From a virus: DNA of 21,112 nt. The stretch is taken from positions 1-21,112 of the IMG/VR virus record IMGVR_UViG_3300033998_000245; one strand, written 5' to 3'. Numbering within the stretch: position 1 is the first letter of the stretch; each line of letters begins with the position of its first letter. Positions 13,537 through 20,595 of this stretch are shown one piece after another. The position numbers were made by a program, and so were the translations under genes. The notes beneath the pieces are model-generated. The model was not told where the DNA came from. It ran no database searches and saw only the letters and a program-made list of their open reading frames with translations.

Positions 13537-14806
13537 CGGCTAGATTTCTTTGTAAATTATTTAGTATTTCTCCCATTTTTCTTCCTGGTTTAATACCTAT
13601 TCCCATTAAATCATATCCGTTAATATCTAAGTCTCTTATTGTTAATGGATGTTTTTCGTTTAATATTTTTTCTACTTGTTTTCTTAAATTTAAAATTTTA
13701 CTAAAATCATGTGGTGGTTTACTTCCCTTAATATCGGCAATTTGTAACTCAAAAAGATTATTTAAGTTTTCAATACCTACTCTACTAATAAATTTCTTAA
13801 TACTACTTGTTTTTAGGAAATCATATTTATTCATATGTTCTCTTACCAAAATACATACTTTTTCTATAGTTTCATTATCAAATTTTAATCTTTTTAATAT
13901 TTTCTTTGTTAATATTTCACCTTCAATATGATGTTTATAAAAATGTCCCACTCCATTATTACCAATAGAAAAAGTTATTGGTTTACCAACATCATGCAAT
14001 AAAGCTGATAATCTTAAAACTAAATTATTTGGTACTTCATCTAATACAATCATAGTATGTTCAAAAACATCTTTAAAATGGTTGGGGTTTAATTGGTCAA
14101 ATTTTACCATTCTCTCTACTTCAGGCAATATTTCATTAAGCAAACCTGTATCTCTTAATAATTTTATTCCCCTACTTGGATATTGAGAAATTAATATTTT
14201 AGACAATTCGTCATTTATTCTTTCTTTACTGATATTGTTGATTAATTTTTTGTTTTTTACTATCGCCTCATCTGTATTTTTATCTAATAATAAATCTAAT
14301 TGACAAGCGAATCTTATTGCCCTCATCATTCTTAAAGCATCTTCTTTAAACCTATCATCAGGACTACCAACTGCTTTAATAATTTTATTTTGTAAATCAT
14401 TTAAACCATCAAAAGGATCAATTAAACCCTCTTGTTGATTATATGCCATAGCATTAATAGTAAAGTCTCTTCTACCTAAATCTTCTATAATATTAGAAGT
14501 AAATTTAACTTTATCCGGTCTTCTATTGTCTGAATATTTCCCATCAATTCTATATGTAGTTACTTCATAATTTTTATTATCTAAAATAATTGTAATAGTA
14601 CCATGTTTTAAACCTGTAGAAATTGTTCTATATTCTTTAAATACATCTAATATTTCTTTAGGTAAAGCATTAGTACAAATATCCCAATCCTTAGGTTGCT
14701 TATTTAACAAACTATCTCTAACACAACCTCCTACAATATATGCTTCATAACCTTGTGATTGTAAAATATTTATTATTTTATCAGCACCATTATCAATTTT
14801 AATCAA
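13526..14806 (-). CDS. cca: CCA-adding tRNA nucleotidyltransferase with HD domain, 3' end disrupted by IS
   Basis: This class II nucleotidyltransferase would add or repair the CCA end of tRNAs. Motifs: VGGCVRD (25-31), DWD metal site (40-42), EDLGRRDFTINAMAYN (109-123), then an HD domain with LSALLHDVGKP (His271, Asp272). The element ends the real gene after codon 418; the present frame adds eight foreign residues and stops at 13526. The missing 25 residues lie at 11749-11825. The start is TTG 14806 in a TTGA overlap with the next nucleotidyltransferase, with AGGAGTG upstream. Poly(A) polymerase is an alternative, but the clostridial CCA pattern fits better. The core catalytic part remains, so some activity may survive. 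Confidence 0.9.
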   Translation of the reverse strand: MIKIDNGADKIINILQSQGYEAYIVGGCVRDSLLNKQPKDWDICTNALPKEILDVFKEYRTISTGLKHGTITIILDNKNYEVTTYRIDGKYSDNRRPDKVKFTSNIIEDLGRRDFTINAMAYNQQEGLIDPFDGLNDLQNKIIKAVGSPDDRFKEDALRMMRAIRFACQLDLLLDKNTDEAIVKNKKLINNISKERINDELSKILISQYPSRGIKLLRDTGLLNEILPEVERMVKFDQLNPNHFKDVFEHTMIVLDEVPNNLVLRLSALLHDVGKPITFSIGNNGVGHFYKHHIEGEILTKKILKRLKFDNETIEKVCILVREHMNKYDFLKTSSIKKFISRVGIENLNNLFELQIADIKGSKPPHDFSKILNLRKQVEKILNEKHPLTIRDLDINGYDLMGIGIKPGRKMGEILNNLQRNLAESP

Positions 14807-15807
14807 CTTATAACACTCCTATTAATTTCAATAACTAATTCATTAATTTTATTAAAATCTGGTTTTTTAGGCAATGGAGAATTTTTTGAAGCATATTCAA
14901 ATTTCTTTTCTAATTCATCTGCCATTTCAAAAATTTCCTCATATGTATATTTACCATTCCTGATATCTATTAATAAATCATGTTCTTTTTCTCTAAAAGT
15001 ATGAATTCCTTTGCCTTCTAAGATTTCAGTACCCATAATTAACAATCTAATTAAATGCATTGCATGTTTATTTAATCCTTCTTCTGTTTTCTTTTTATTT
15101 CTTTGAGTTAATTTACTATAACCTTTAACTATACTACTAAATTCTGAATAAATATTTTTAAAATCTCTTAATGGATAATGTTTTAATTCTATATCCATAA
15201 AAATTTCAGTATCATAATCTTCTTTTTCTGATTTGTCAATATATAAATTTAATTTACCATTAGCAATTTTTGTATAATGTTCCTTAATATAATACATCTG
15301 TTTTTCAATACTTTTTAAAATATGTTGTTCTTTTTCTGTTTGTAGACAACTATTCCTTGCTAATGCATTTCGCAATCTCCTTAATTGTGCTGTGGCATAC
15401 CCGCCAAAAGTATATTTAGCTTTTTGGGACAAAAATAAATCAACATTATCTAATAATAATTGCCCTTCTTTGGTTAAAATAATATAATGCTCTGGTTTAC
15501 AGCCTAACATTTCAATCATATTAGGATTACAATTGCTCATTAAACTAACAGCCTTTCTTAAACCGAAAATTGTAGTGTCGGTTTTCTCATCCACTCTTTG
15601 TTCAAAATTCGTTAATCCTAATAAGTCTGTTTCTCTTTCTAAAGCAATTCCCCTAATATCCACATCAGAATTTTTATTATTAGTACCATAAGCATAACTG
15701 CCACCTAAAACCAATAAAATAATATTACCTTTTAAATGCTGGTTTTCAAAAAGAAACCTATACTTATTATCATTAAAAACCATTTCTTTAATCTGATTAA
15801 CTTCCAT
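14803..15807 (-). CDS. Pol-beta superfamily nucleotidyltransferase (RNA-repair type, YcgL-like)
   Basis: The 334-residue protein carries GGSYAYGTNNKNSDVDIRG (35-53), the GS...D-x-D metal-binding signature of the PF10127-like family, followed by HYIILTKEGQ and a helical C-terminal domain. These proteins are found beside RNA ligases, CCA enzymes and phage tRNA-repair genes, and are thought to move nucleotides onto RNA or DNA ends. The gene overlaps cca by four bases, a strong sign of joint function. The start ATG has AAGGGGAAGG upstream. The substrate cannot be told from the sequence. Confidence 0.82.
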   Translation of the reverse strand: MEVNQIKEMVFNDNKYRFLFENQHLKGNIILLVLGGSYAYGTNNKNSDVDIRGIALERETDLLGLTNFEQRVDEKTDTTIFGLRKAVSLMSNCNPNMIEMLGCKPEHYIILTKEGQLLLDNVDLFLSQKAKYTFGGYATAQLRRLRNALARNSCLQTEKEQHILKSIEKQMYYIKEHYTKIANGKLNLYIDKSEKEDYDTEIFMDIELKHYPLRDFKNIYSEFSSIVKGYSKLTQRNKKKTEEGLNKHAMHLIRLLIMGTEILEGKGIHTFREKEHDLLIDIRNGKYTYEEIFEMADELEKKFEYASKNSPLPKKPDFNKINELVIEINRSVIS

Positions 15808-15876
15808 ATTACCTTCCCCTTGTTAGAACAAAAATTTTCACCTGATATATTTTCTTCCTATTTGTTAAGTAATTCT

Positions 15877-16332
15877 TCAATCCCACCAATGCTCAATATA
15901 TTTATTTAACATTCTAAATAACATTTCTCTATCCTGTTTTTTCATATAATCACTATGATTACAACATCTTTCAAAAGATTTTCTTCTTTCTGTATTAGGG
16001 TCTTCAACATATATATAAAAACCATTTATAGTAGGTTTAAACCATTCATCAACTAGTCTTTCTTCAAATTTTCTATCGTGCCAAAATGTTGCATTTTCTA
16101 AATATTTATCTTCGTATAATCTTTTAGCTAAATTTTTCGCTATCATTATTTTCTTTGCTATTTTTAGTGCATTAACGCTATAGGTTTTATCGCTCTCAAA
16201 AAACTCTTGCATAAATCTTAATTTATAATATAAAAATTTATAAATATAACCATAATCCCAATCTCTATCATACCAAATTACAGGTAGCCATTTAATTAAA
16301 TTTAATATTCTACTTTTTATTTTATAAAACAT
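15877..16332 (-). CDS. Conserved phage protein of the W-D-R-D-W type, unknown
   Basis: The 151-residue protein contains IKWLPVIWYDRDWDYGYIYK near the N-terminus, a tryptophan/aspartate-rich block I recall from uncharacterised proteins of large phages, followed by a helical YYKLRFMQEFF region. The C-terminus has FERCCNHSDYMKKQDREMLF and ends HWWD. TGA ends the gene, and tryptophans use TGG. No enzyme motif is visible. ATG 16332 has AAGGAG upstream. Confidence 0.7.
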   Translation of the reverse strand: MFYKIKSRILNLIKWLPVIWYDRDWDYGYIYKFLYYKLRFMQEFFESDKTYSVNALKIAKKIMIAKNLAKRLYEDKYLENATFWHDRKFEERLVDEWFKPTINGFYIYVEDPNTERRKSFERCCNHSDYMKKQDREMLFRMLNKYIEHWWD

Positions 16333-16350
16333 GCCTATTACTCCTTATCT

Positions 16351-16965
16351 TTATGCCAATTCTACTTTAAACTCATCTGGTCTCTCTATTACAGTTATTC
16401 CTTCTATAATTTCACCATCAGCTGATACTGCTCTATTCCCTGCTGTCTTTATAACCTTTTTTAAATCTCCCCACTTAGGCTTTTCTTTTATTTCTATATA
16501 ATCTCTCATATTTCTTTCTTTAAGCCATTCAAGTAATTTATCGTCTTCTCTTTTAAATTCTGGTTCTCGTTTTTTAAGTTTAAGTTTGCCAGTTGGTAAC
16601 TTATATGTCTTTTGAGTTTTAGTTTTTTTCAATACCTTGTCATCAAGACTATTAAAATACTCATAAAGTTTAAATTCAAAAAAATTAACTGTCCTATTTC
16701 GTTCCTCTTCTGCTTTTTGAAGTGCATTTTGAAGTTGTTCTATTTTTGCTTTAACTACCATTTCAAATCTGTTATATTCAGCATTAGCCTCACGAATAAT
16801 ATCTAATGCCCAATCAGCTGTATTATCATCAGTTATTTTCCATTTTTCTTTTTCTTCCTCATTATTAATATCTATATCAAGATTTTCTAATGCTAAATTA
16901 GCTATTATATTATTGACATAATTTTCCCTTTTATTAACCTCCATAGTACTTCTAAAAACCTCCAT
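16351..16965 (-). CDS. gam: Gam-like DNA-end protecting protein
   Basis: Mu Gam family proteins bind double-stranded DNA ends and block host exonucleases; they are related to Ku. The 204-residue protein has the long helical arm (ADWALDIIREANAEYNRFEM through an ERNRTVNFFEFKLYEYFN region) and the beta C-terminal half (TYKLPTGKLKLKKREPEFK, then WLKERN, and a final GEIIEGITVIERPDEFKVEL). The start is uncertain: ATG 16965 overlaps the previous stop by 14 bases and has only a weak site, while ATG 16944 has GGAGG 14 bases ahead. It lies among recombination genes, as Gam usually does. Confidence 0.85.
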   Translation of the reverse strand: MEVFRSTMEVNKRENYVNNIIANLALENLDIDINNEEEKEKWKITDDNTADWALDIIREANAEYNRFEMVVKAKIEQLQNALQKAEEERNRTVNFFEFKLYEYFNSLDDKVLKKTKTQKTYKLPTGKLKLKKREPEFKREDDKLLEWLKERNMRDYIEIKEKPKWGDLKKVIKTAGNRAVSADGEIIEGITVIERPDEFKVELA

Positions 16966-17509
16966 TTCTTTCTAATTTTTCTTTATAGTATAACACTCTA
17001 TCTACATATTCTTTAGCTACACCATATTTTAGAGTACCATATCTCCCTCGATTATAACTACTTAACATTAATTCAAATACTATTTCATCTGAATATCCTT
17101 TACTACTCCAATAATCTCTTTCTCTCGCTAATACAAATACACCTGCTTTTAAATTTTGATAGGGATTTAGAGGATTAAAATTACTAATTCCTGCATCTTT
17201 AGCAAAATCATACATATATTTATTATTTAACTGCATTATTCCAATATCTTTAGTTCCATTTTTATTAACACAAATTAAATCCACATTATAATTACTTTCT
17301 AATTTCGCTACTGCTAAAATTAATTCAGGAGACAAATTATATTTATTTGCTAATTCAAAAACATAATTCTGCAAATCATAACTCAAATCAATATCATAAT
17401 ATCTATAAAGAGTAATTTTGCTTGTGAGGATTGCTCCCTCCCCTACATCACTAGTTACTGGATTTATCATCATCAATATCAATCCTACAACCCCCACAAG
17501 CTTTATCAT
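16952..17509 (-). CDS. Secreted lytic transglycosylase (SLT domain)
   Basis: Cleaves peptidoglycan glycan strands. Residues 1-20 (MIKLVGVVGLILMMINPVTS) look like a signal peptide or anchor. The SLT domain starts near 58 (NLSPELILAVAKLESNY) with catalytic Glu71, then DIGIMQLN (88-95), NPLNPYQNLKAG and SYNRGRYG (151-158). The 185-residue length is that of a single-domain enzyme. The place is odd, between Gam and a RecA-like ATPase. The gene may serve host cell-wall remodelling, DNA transfer or superinfection control rather than lysis. Start ATG 17509 has AAGGAGGAG. Confidence 0.88.
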   Translation of the reverse strand: MIKLVGVVGLILMMINPVTSDVGEGAILTSKITLYRYYDIDLSYDLQNYVFELANKYNLSPELILAVAKLESNYNVDLICVNKNGTKDIGIMQLNNKYMYDFAKDAGISNFNPLNPYQNLKAGVFVLARERDYWSSKGYSDEIVFELMLSSYNRGRYGTLKYGVAKEYVDRVLYYKEKLERNGGF

Positions 17510-17547
17510 AAAGACTCCTCCTTATCAAAATTATTTGTTTTACAGTT

Positions 17548-18597
17548 TTACAACGTTTGAACTTTTTCTAAAAGTGCTTTTGCTACTTCTATATCTTCAA
17601 TTTTATTTGGATTAACAGTGCCTATTTCTTGTTTAAATATTTCACTTATTTCTTCTTTAGTTTTTTTACCCTCTTTTACTTTTTCTTTGGCAGTATCAAT
17701 TATCTGTCTAATAAGTTGATCTAAATTTGGTTCTCTATCTTTAGCTTCTTCTAGATAAGCTTCGACTTCCTTCTCTTTTTCTTTTGCTTGTTCTTGTTTT
17801 ATCTTTTTGACATCTATTCCTTCTCCTAATGCATTTTGTACTGCCTTTTCAAAAGTTTCAATAAACAAGTCTACATCATAATCTATCCTGTTAGGTACAG
17901 TTTCAAACCTACTACCAGCTTCCAGGTCTGCACCTTCTGCTCGGAAATAAATATATCTTTTATCTATTAGTTTTTCTCCTTGTTTTTCTTTCGCAATATC
18001 AATAAATACGATAAAATCTGCAATGTTTAGCACTATATCTCTTGCTGTACTAGGAAGAGAACAAGTAGTTTTGTCATAAGATATACCATCTCTACTCTCG
18101 AACTTCTTATCTTTATCATGAGTTAATATCCAAAGTCCATAGCCTGCTTTAATTATTCGTTCTAGAGTTGACTGCATTTCACTAGATACCATTGAATATC
18201 CTTTACCATATGCTATATCAGCAATATCCTGGATATTTTTACCTGTTTTTCTTCTTTCCTGTCTACAAATATAATCTGCTGCATATTTATACATTATATC
18301 TGCTGTGTCTATTGCTATTGTTTTATAGGGAAGTTGAGCTTTATATTTTTCCAATTGATCAAGAACATTTAAAAAATCTTCCCAACAATTAATATCTTGA
18401 GCTACTACCTTCATTGCTTGATACCCTTTTTCAAAAGCTAATAAAAGTCCGGCTTGAATATTGCCATAAAACTTTTCAACCATTTTAGCAAATAAACTAG
18501 TTTTTCCAGATTTGGGACGACCATAAACAGTAAATACATAATCCTCAATATTAGCCTTGGGAATATTAGGTTGCAAATTTAAAAGATTTATACTCAT
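17548..18597 (-). CDS. P-loop ATPase of phage recombination type (AAA_24/Sak4-like)
   Basis: The 349-residue protein has Walker A GRPKSGKTS (26-34) and Walker B KTIAIDTAD (92-100), then WILTHDKDKK, a RecA-like sensor strand. The C-terminal third is a long charged coiled coil (KKIKQEQAKEKEKEVEAYL). Proteins of this layout are common in phage recombination blocks, next to SSB and exonuclease genes, and include the single-strand-annealing ATPase Sak4. Here SSB is directly upstream and Gam is downstream. Sak4 itself is shorter, so the exact name is uncertain. ATG 18597 follows AAAGGAGTGGTG. Confidence 0.8.
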   Translation of the reverse strand: MSINLLNLQPNIPKANIEDYVFTVYGRPKSGKTSLFAKMVEKFYGNIQAGLLLAFEKGYQAMKVVAQDINCWEDFLNVLDQLEKYKAQLPYKTIAIDTADIMYKYAADYICRQERRKTGKNIQDIADIAYGKGYSMVSSEMQSTLERIIKAGYGLWILTHDKDKKFESRDGISYDKTTCSLPSTARDIVLNIADFIVFIDIAKEKQGEKLIDKRYIYFRAEGADLEAGSRFETVPNRIDYDVDLFIETFEKAVQNALGEGIDVKKIKQEQAKEKEKEVEAYLEEAKDREPNLDQLIRQIIDTAKEKVKEGKKTKEEISEIFKQEIGTVNPNKIEDIEVAKALLEKVQTL

Positions 18598-18649
18598 TAC
18601 ACCACTCCTTTATTTGTTTTATATTTATAAGTTTATTAATATATTAATA

Positions 18650-19609
18650 TTAAAATGGGAGCACATCTTCTTCTTCTTCTAAATCAGATATTTTTTGAAC
18701 GTTTTGTACTATTTCATCTTTTATAAAATCATTTTCATCATATAATTTTTTTTCGTAAGTTCCTGGAACTACTCCTGTTATTTCCATTTCTTTTCTTCTG
18801 TTCTTCACTAAATTAGTATATCCTACAGGTATTTTTCCTCCCCAAGCATCATCTTCTACTGCCATTTTTATTTTTTCCACACGATTATGAATTTTACCTA
18901 CAACCTTTAATTGGTCTCCAAATTTAGGTAATTTCAAAAAAGTTTCTGCCAATTTAGGATATTTTCTCCCATCAACGCTAAAAACAGCAATTTCATAGTC
19001 TTTGTTCCACAAAATTACATAAGCTGTTATAATAACTTTTTGTTCATCCCTTTGAGCATTTACAAATACTATTTCTTGTTCAAAATCTGCCATCTCTATA
19101 AAATCTTCGCTGTCAAAATCTAGTTCTGTATTAGATTCATACATATTATTTATTTTATATTTTACTTGAGGCCTATCTTTATATGTTGAAAATACATTTT
19201 CTCCTACAACGACTACTTTATCGCCATCTTTAAAGTTATCCTTAATCCATTTTACTGCATCATAATCTACTAAAAATACTTCTTCATTGCCTTTCTTTAG
19301 GTGTCTTCCTATAATACGATATTCACCAAAATCTTTATGTCTTTCCTTAAAAAGTATTTTTGTTGTAGAATAACTTTTATCCTCATTGCGTTTTGTTATA
19401 TAAGCATACTCCTGTTCTGCACCAAATAATTCATAATAAACAATATTATCTGAAGAACTTTTTACACCCAATCTTATACTTCTCCATTTTCTTCCATCAT
19501 CTAGTATACCCTCTTGATAACCCATTCCATTTTGAGGCTCATCAAGACCTATAATTATCCCTCTAGTTTTGTTACTACCTTTATGCGGTACTAAATTTTC
19601 TCTTCCCAA
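18650..19609 (-). CDS. ssb: Single-stranded DNA-binding protein with SSB-type acidic tail
   Basis: The protein (about 319 residues) ends SDLEEEEDVLPF. This is the acidic tip with a terminal Pro-Phe that bacterial SSB uses to bind partner enzymes. Beta-rich segments (about 12-60, WRSIRLGVKSSSDNIVYYEL; about 170-240, EIVFVNAQRDEQKVIITAYV) could be OB folds. I start it at TTG 19609-19607, eight bases after GGAGG; the ATG at 19624 would place the ribosome site inside the gene. It is about twice as long as Bacillus SSB, like several large phage ssDNA-binding proteins. The tail is clear; the OB folds are an inference. Confidence 0.75.
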   Translation of the reverse strand: MGRENLVPHKGSNKTRGIIIGLDEPQNGMGYQEGILDDGRKWRSIRLGVKSSSDNIVYYELFGAEQEYAYITKRNEDKSYSTTKILFKERHKDFGEYRIIGRHLKKGNEEVFLVDYDAVKWIKDNFKDGDKVVVVGENVFSTYKDRPQVKYKINNMYESNTELDFDSEDFIEMADFEQEIVFVNAQRDEQKVIITAYVILWNKDYEIAVFSVDGRKYPKLAETFLKLPKFGDQLKVVGKIHNRVEKIKMAVEDDAWGGKIPVGYTNLVKNRRKEMEITGVVPGTYEKKLYDENDFIKDEIVQNVQKISDLEEEEDVLPF

Positions 19610-19699
19610 TTTATCAACCTCCATTTGTTTTTTTTATTTATTTTTTAAATAATTAACTAAATTATCTTATATTATCACCTCCATTATTTTTAAGGTTTT

Positions 19700-19891
19700 T
19701 TAAACTTTATAATCTTCAATTAATTTTCTTATATATTTAACTTGTTTGTTATAGATATTATTATCTCCTACACATATCTCCATTACCATTACAACGCTAT
19801 TATCCTTAGTTCGAGCAAGGTCAAAACCACTACACCAATTCCCAGCGCTCCCATCTTTTACTATCTCATTTAACTGTTTTATTTTTGCCAT
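19700..19891 (-). CDS. Small protein, unknown
   Basis: The 63-residue frame has an ATG with AAGGAATGATTTAG upstream and a TAA stop. It reads MAKIKQLNEIVKDGSAGNWC with a GFDLARTKDNSVV segment, a strand-rich middle and a basic C-terminal helix (IRKLIEDYKV). Between promoter and SSB gene it is the first gene after the second promoter. No family was recognised. The AAGGAATG ribosome site is weaker than others here. Confidence 0.55.
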   Translation of the reverse strand: MAKIKQLNEIVKDGSAGNWCSGFDLARTKDNSVVMVMEICVGDNNIYNKQVKYIRKLIEDYKV

Positions 19892-19920
19892 CTAAATCAT
19901 TCCTTGTAATTTGTTTTTTA

Positions 19921-19949
19921 TTTATAAAAGCGGTTATTTTATTTGTAAA
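19921..19949 (-). promoter_or_regulatory. Promoter for the small gene and SSB operon
   Basis: TTTACA (19949-19944), 17 bases, TATAAA (19926-19921), with the upstream 43 bases (19940-19982) repeated almost unchanged at the next promoter to the right. The leader then has AAAAAACAAATTACAAGG before the ATG. Confidence 0.65.
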
Positions 19950-19982
19950 GAGTAAAAAACAAACTTTTTTATTTTTATAAAA
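19940..19982 (-). repeat. Copy 1 of a 43-44 bp promoter-upstream repeat
   Basis: Minus strand: TTTTATAAAAATAAAAAAG then TTTGTTTTTTACTCTTTACA. It covers the -35 element and about 35 bases upstream, and matches 20518-20561 in nearly all positions. An A/T-tract UP element or a regulator site is possible. Confidence 0.6.
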
Positions 19983-20032
19983 TTCTCATTATATCCAAGT
20001 GAACTACCCCCATCTAAAGTAGTAATAAATAG

Positions 20033-20428
20033 TTATTTTTTCTTCTCCAATAACTCTGGATTTTCGTATATGTTACCTATTACTTCAATACAATTACTTA
20101 TATACCCACTAGCGTGCCAACCTAAAATACAATTAATTGCTTTGCCTCTTACAAAGAAAGCAGTATTATGACTATCATATTCAACTTTGCCTATTAACTC
20201 TTTTTTCTCAAAAACGACTTTAACCATATCCCCTTCGTATATTTCAACTTCATTCTTATCTTTAACTCCAGTATACTGCATAAGAACTAAACAATCAGAT
20301 CTATCTATAAACTTAATTTCTGTTTCTTCATAATTCCAGATACCTATATTACCTTGAAAATCTAAATATAAGTCATATAACATTGTCTTTTGGTATTTAT
20401 GCCAAGCACGAAATTTAATATCCCTCAT
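20033..20428 (-). CDS. YopX-family phage protein
   Basis: The protein opens MRDIKFRAWHKYQKTMLYD and has LMQYTGVKDKNEVEIYEGDM, the clear signature of the YopX family (PF09643). It is common in Bacillota phages and prophages, with no settled function. At 131 residues it has the usual length. The ATG follows AAAAGGGG with a 10-base gap, after the promoter at 20499-20527. It is the first gene of the leftward operon. Confidence 0.9.
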   Translation of the reverse strand: MRDIKFRAWHKYQKTMLYDLYLDFQGNIGIWNYEETEIKFIDRSDCLVLMQYTGVKDKNEVEIYEGDMVKVVFEKKELIGKVEYDSHNTAFFVRGKAINCILGWHASGYISNCIEVIGNIYENPELLEKKK

Positions 20429-20498
20429 TTTTCACTAACCCCTTTTTATAATACTTACCCTACTTGTGATTTGTTTTATATTTACCCTTCTATATATT

Positions 20499-20527
20499 AT
20501 TATAGTAGTTTATTTTATATTTGTAAA
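20499..20527 (-). promoter_or_regulatory. Promoter for YopX and the leftward phage operon
   Basis: TTTACA (20527-20522), spacer AATATAAAATAAACTAC (17 bases), TATAAT (20504-20499). The spacer start is identical to that of the primase-internal promoter at 2990-3018. It lies next to the change in base composition. Confidence 0.72.
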
Positions 20528-20561
20528 GAATAAAAAACAAATTTTTTTATTTTTTATAAAA
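20518..20561 (-). repeat. Copy 2 of the promoter-upstream repeat
   Basis: Minus strand: TTTTATAAAAAATAAAAAAA then TTTGTTTTTTATTCTTTACA. It pairs with 19940-19982, some 580 bases away, and differs at only a few positions. Confidence 0.6.
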
Positions 20562-20595
20562 CCTTAGCTACTAAACCTTTTCAGTTTACTTTGCC

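Larger units (their letters stand above)
11826..13551 (-). mobile_element. IS608-like IS200/IS605-family element (1726 bp) inserted in cca
   Basis: The ends have the IS608 layout. The left end follows the target TTAC (13555-13552), with guide AAAG before a stem-loop at 13512-13532. The right end has guide GAAT before a stem-loop at 11834-11854 and finishes in TCAA (11829-11826). The two hairpins share ACTTTAGT. There are no terminal inverted repeats and no target duplication, as expected for this single-strand transposition family. TnpA and TnpB are in the same orientation, tnpA first. Excision at these points rebuilds the host gene exactly. TnpA is broken, so the element can no longer move without help. 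Confidence 0.92.

Noticed and set aside
15211-15239. TTGACA-17-TATGAT inside the Pol-beta-like gene
   Set aside because: It looks like a promoter but lies in conserved coding sequence (IDKSEKEDYD) with no gene start nearby. Chance matches are common in AT-rich DNA.
18636-18647. Perfect palindrome TTAATATATTAA upstream of the P-loop ATPase
   Set aside because: It is a low-complexity AT sequence of the sort expected by chance here; no second copy or protein site could be supported.
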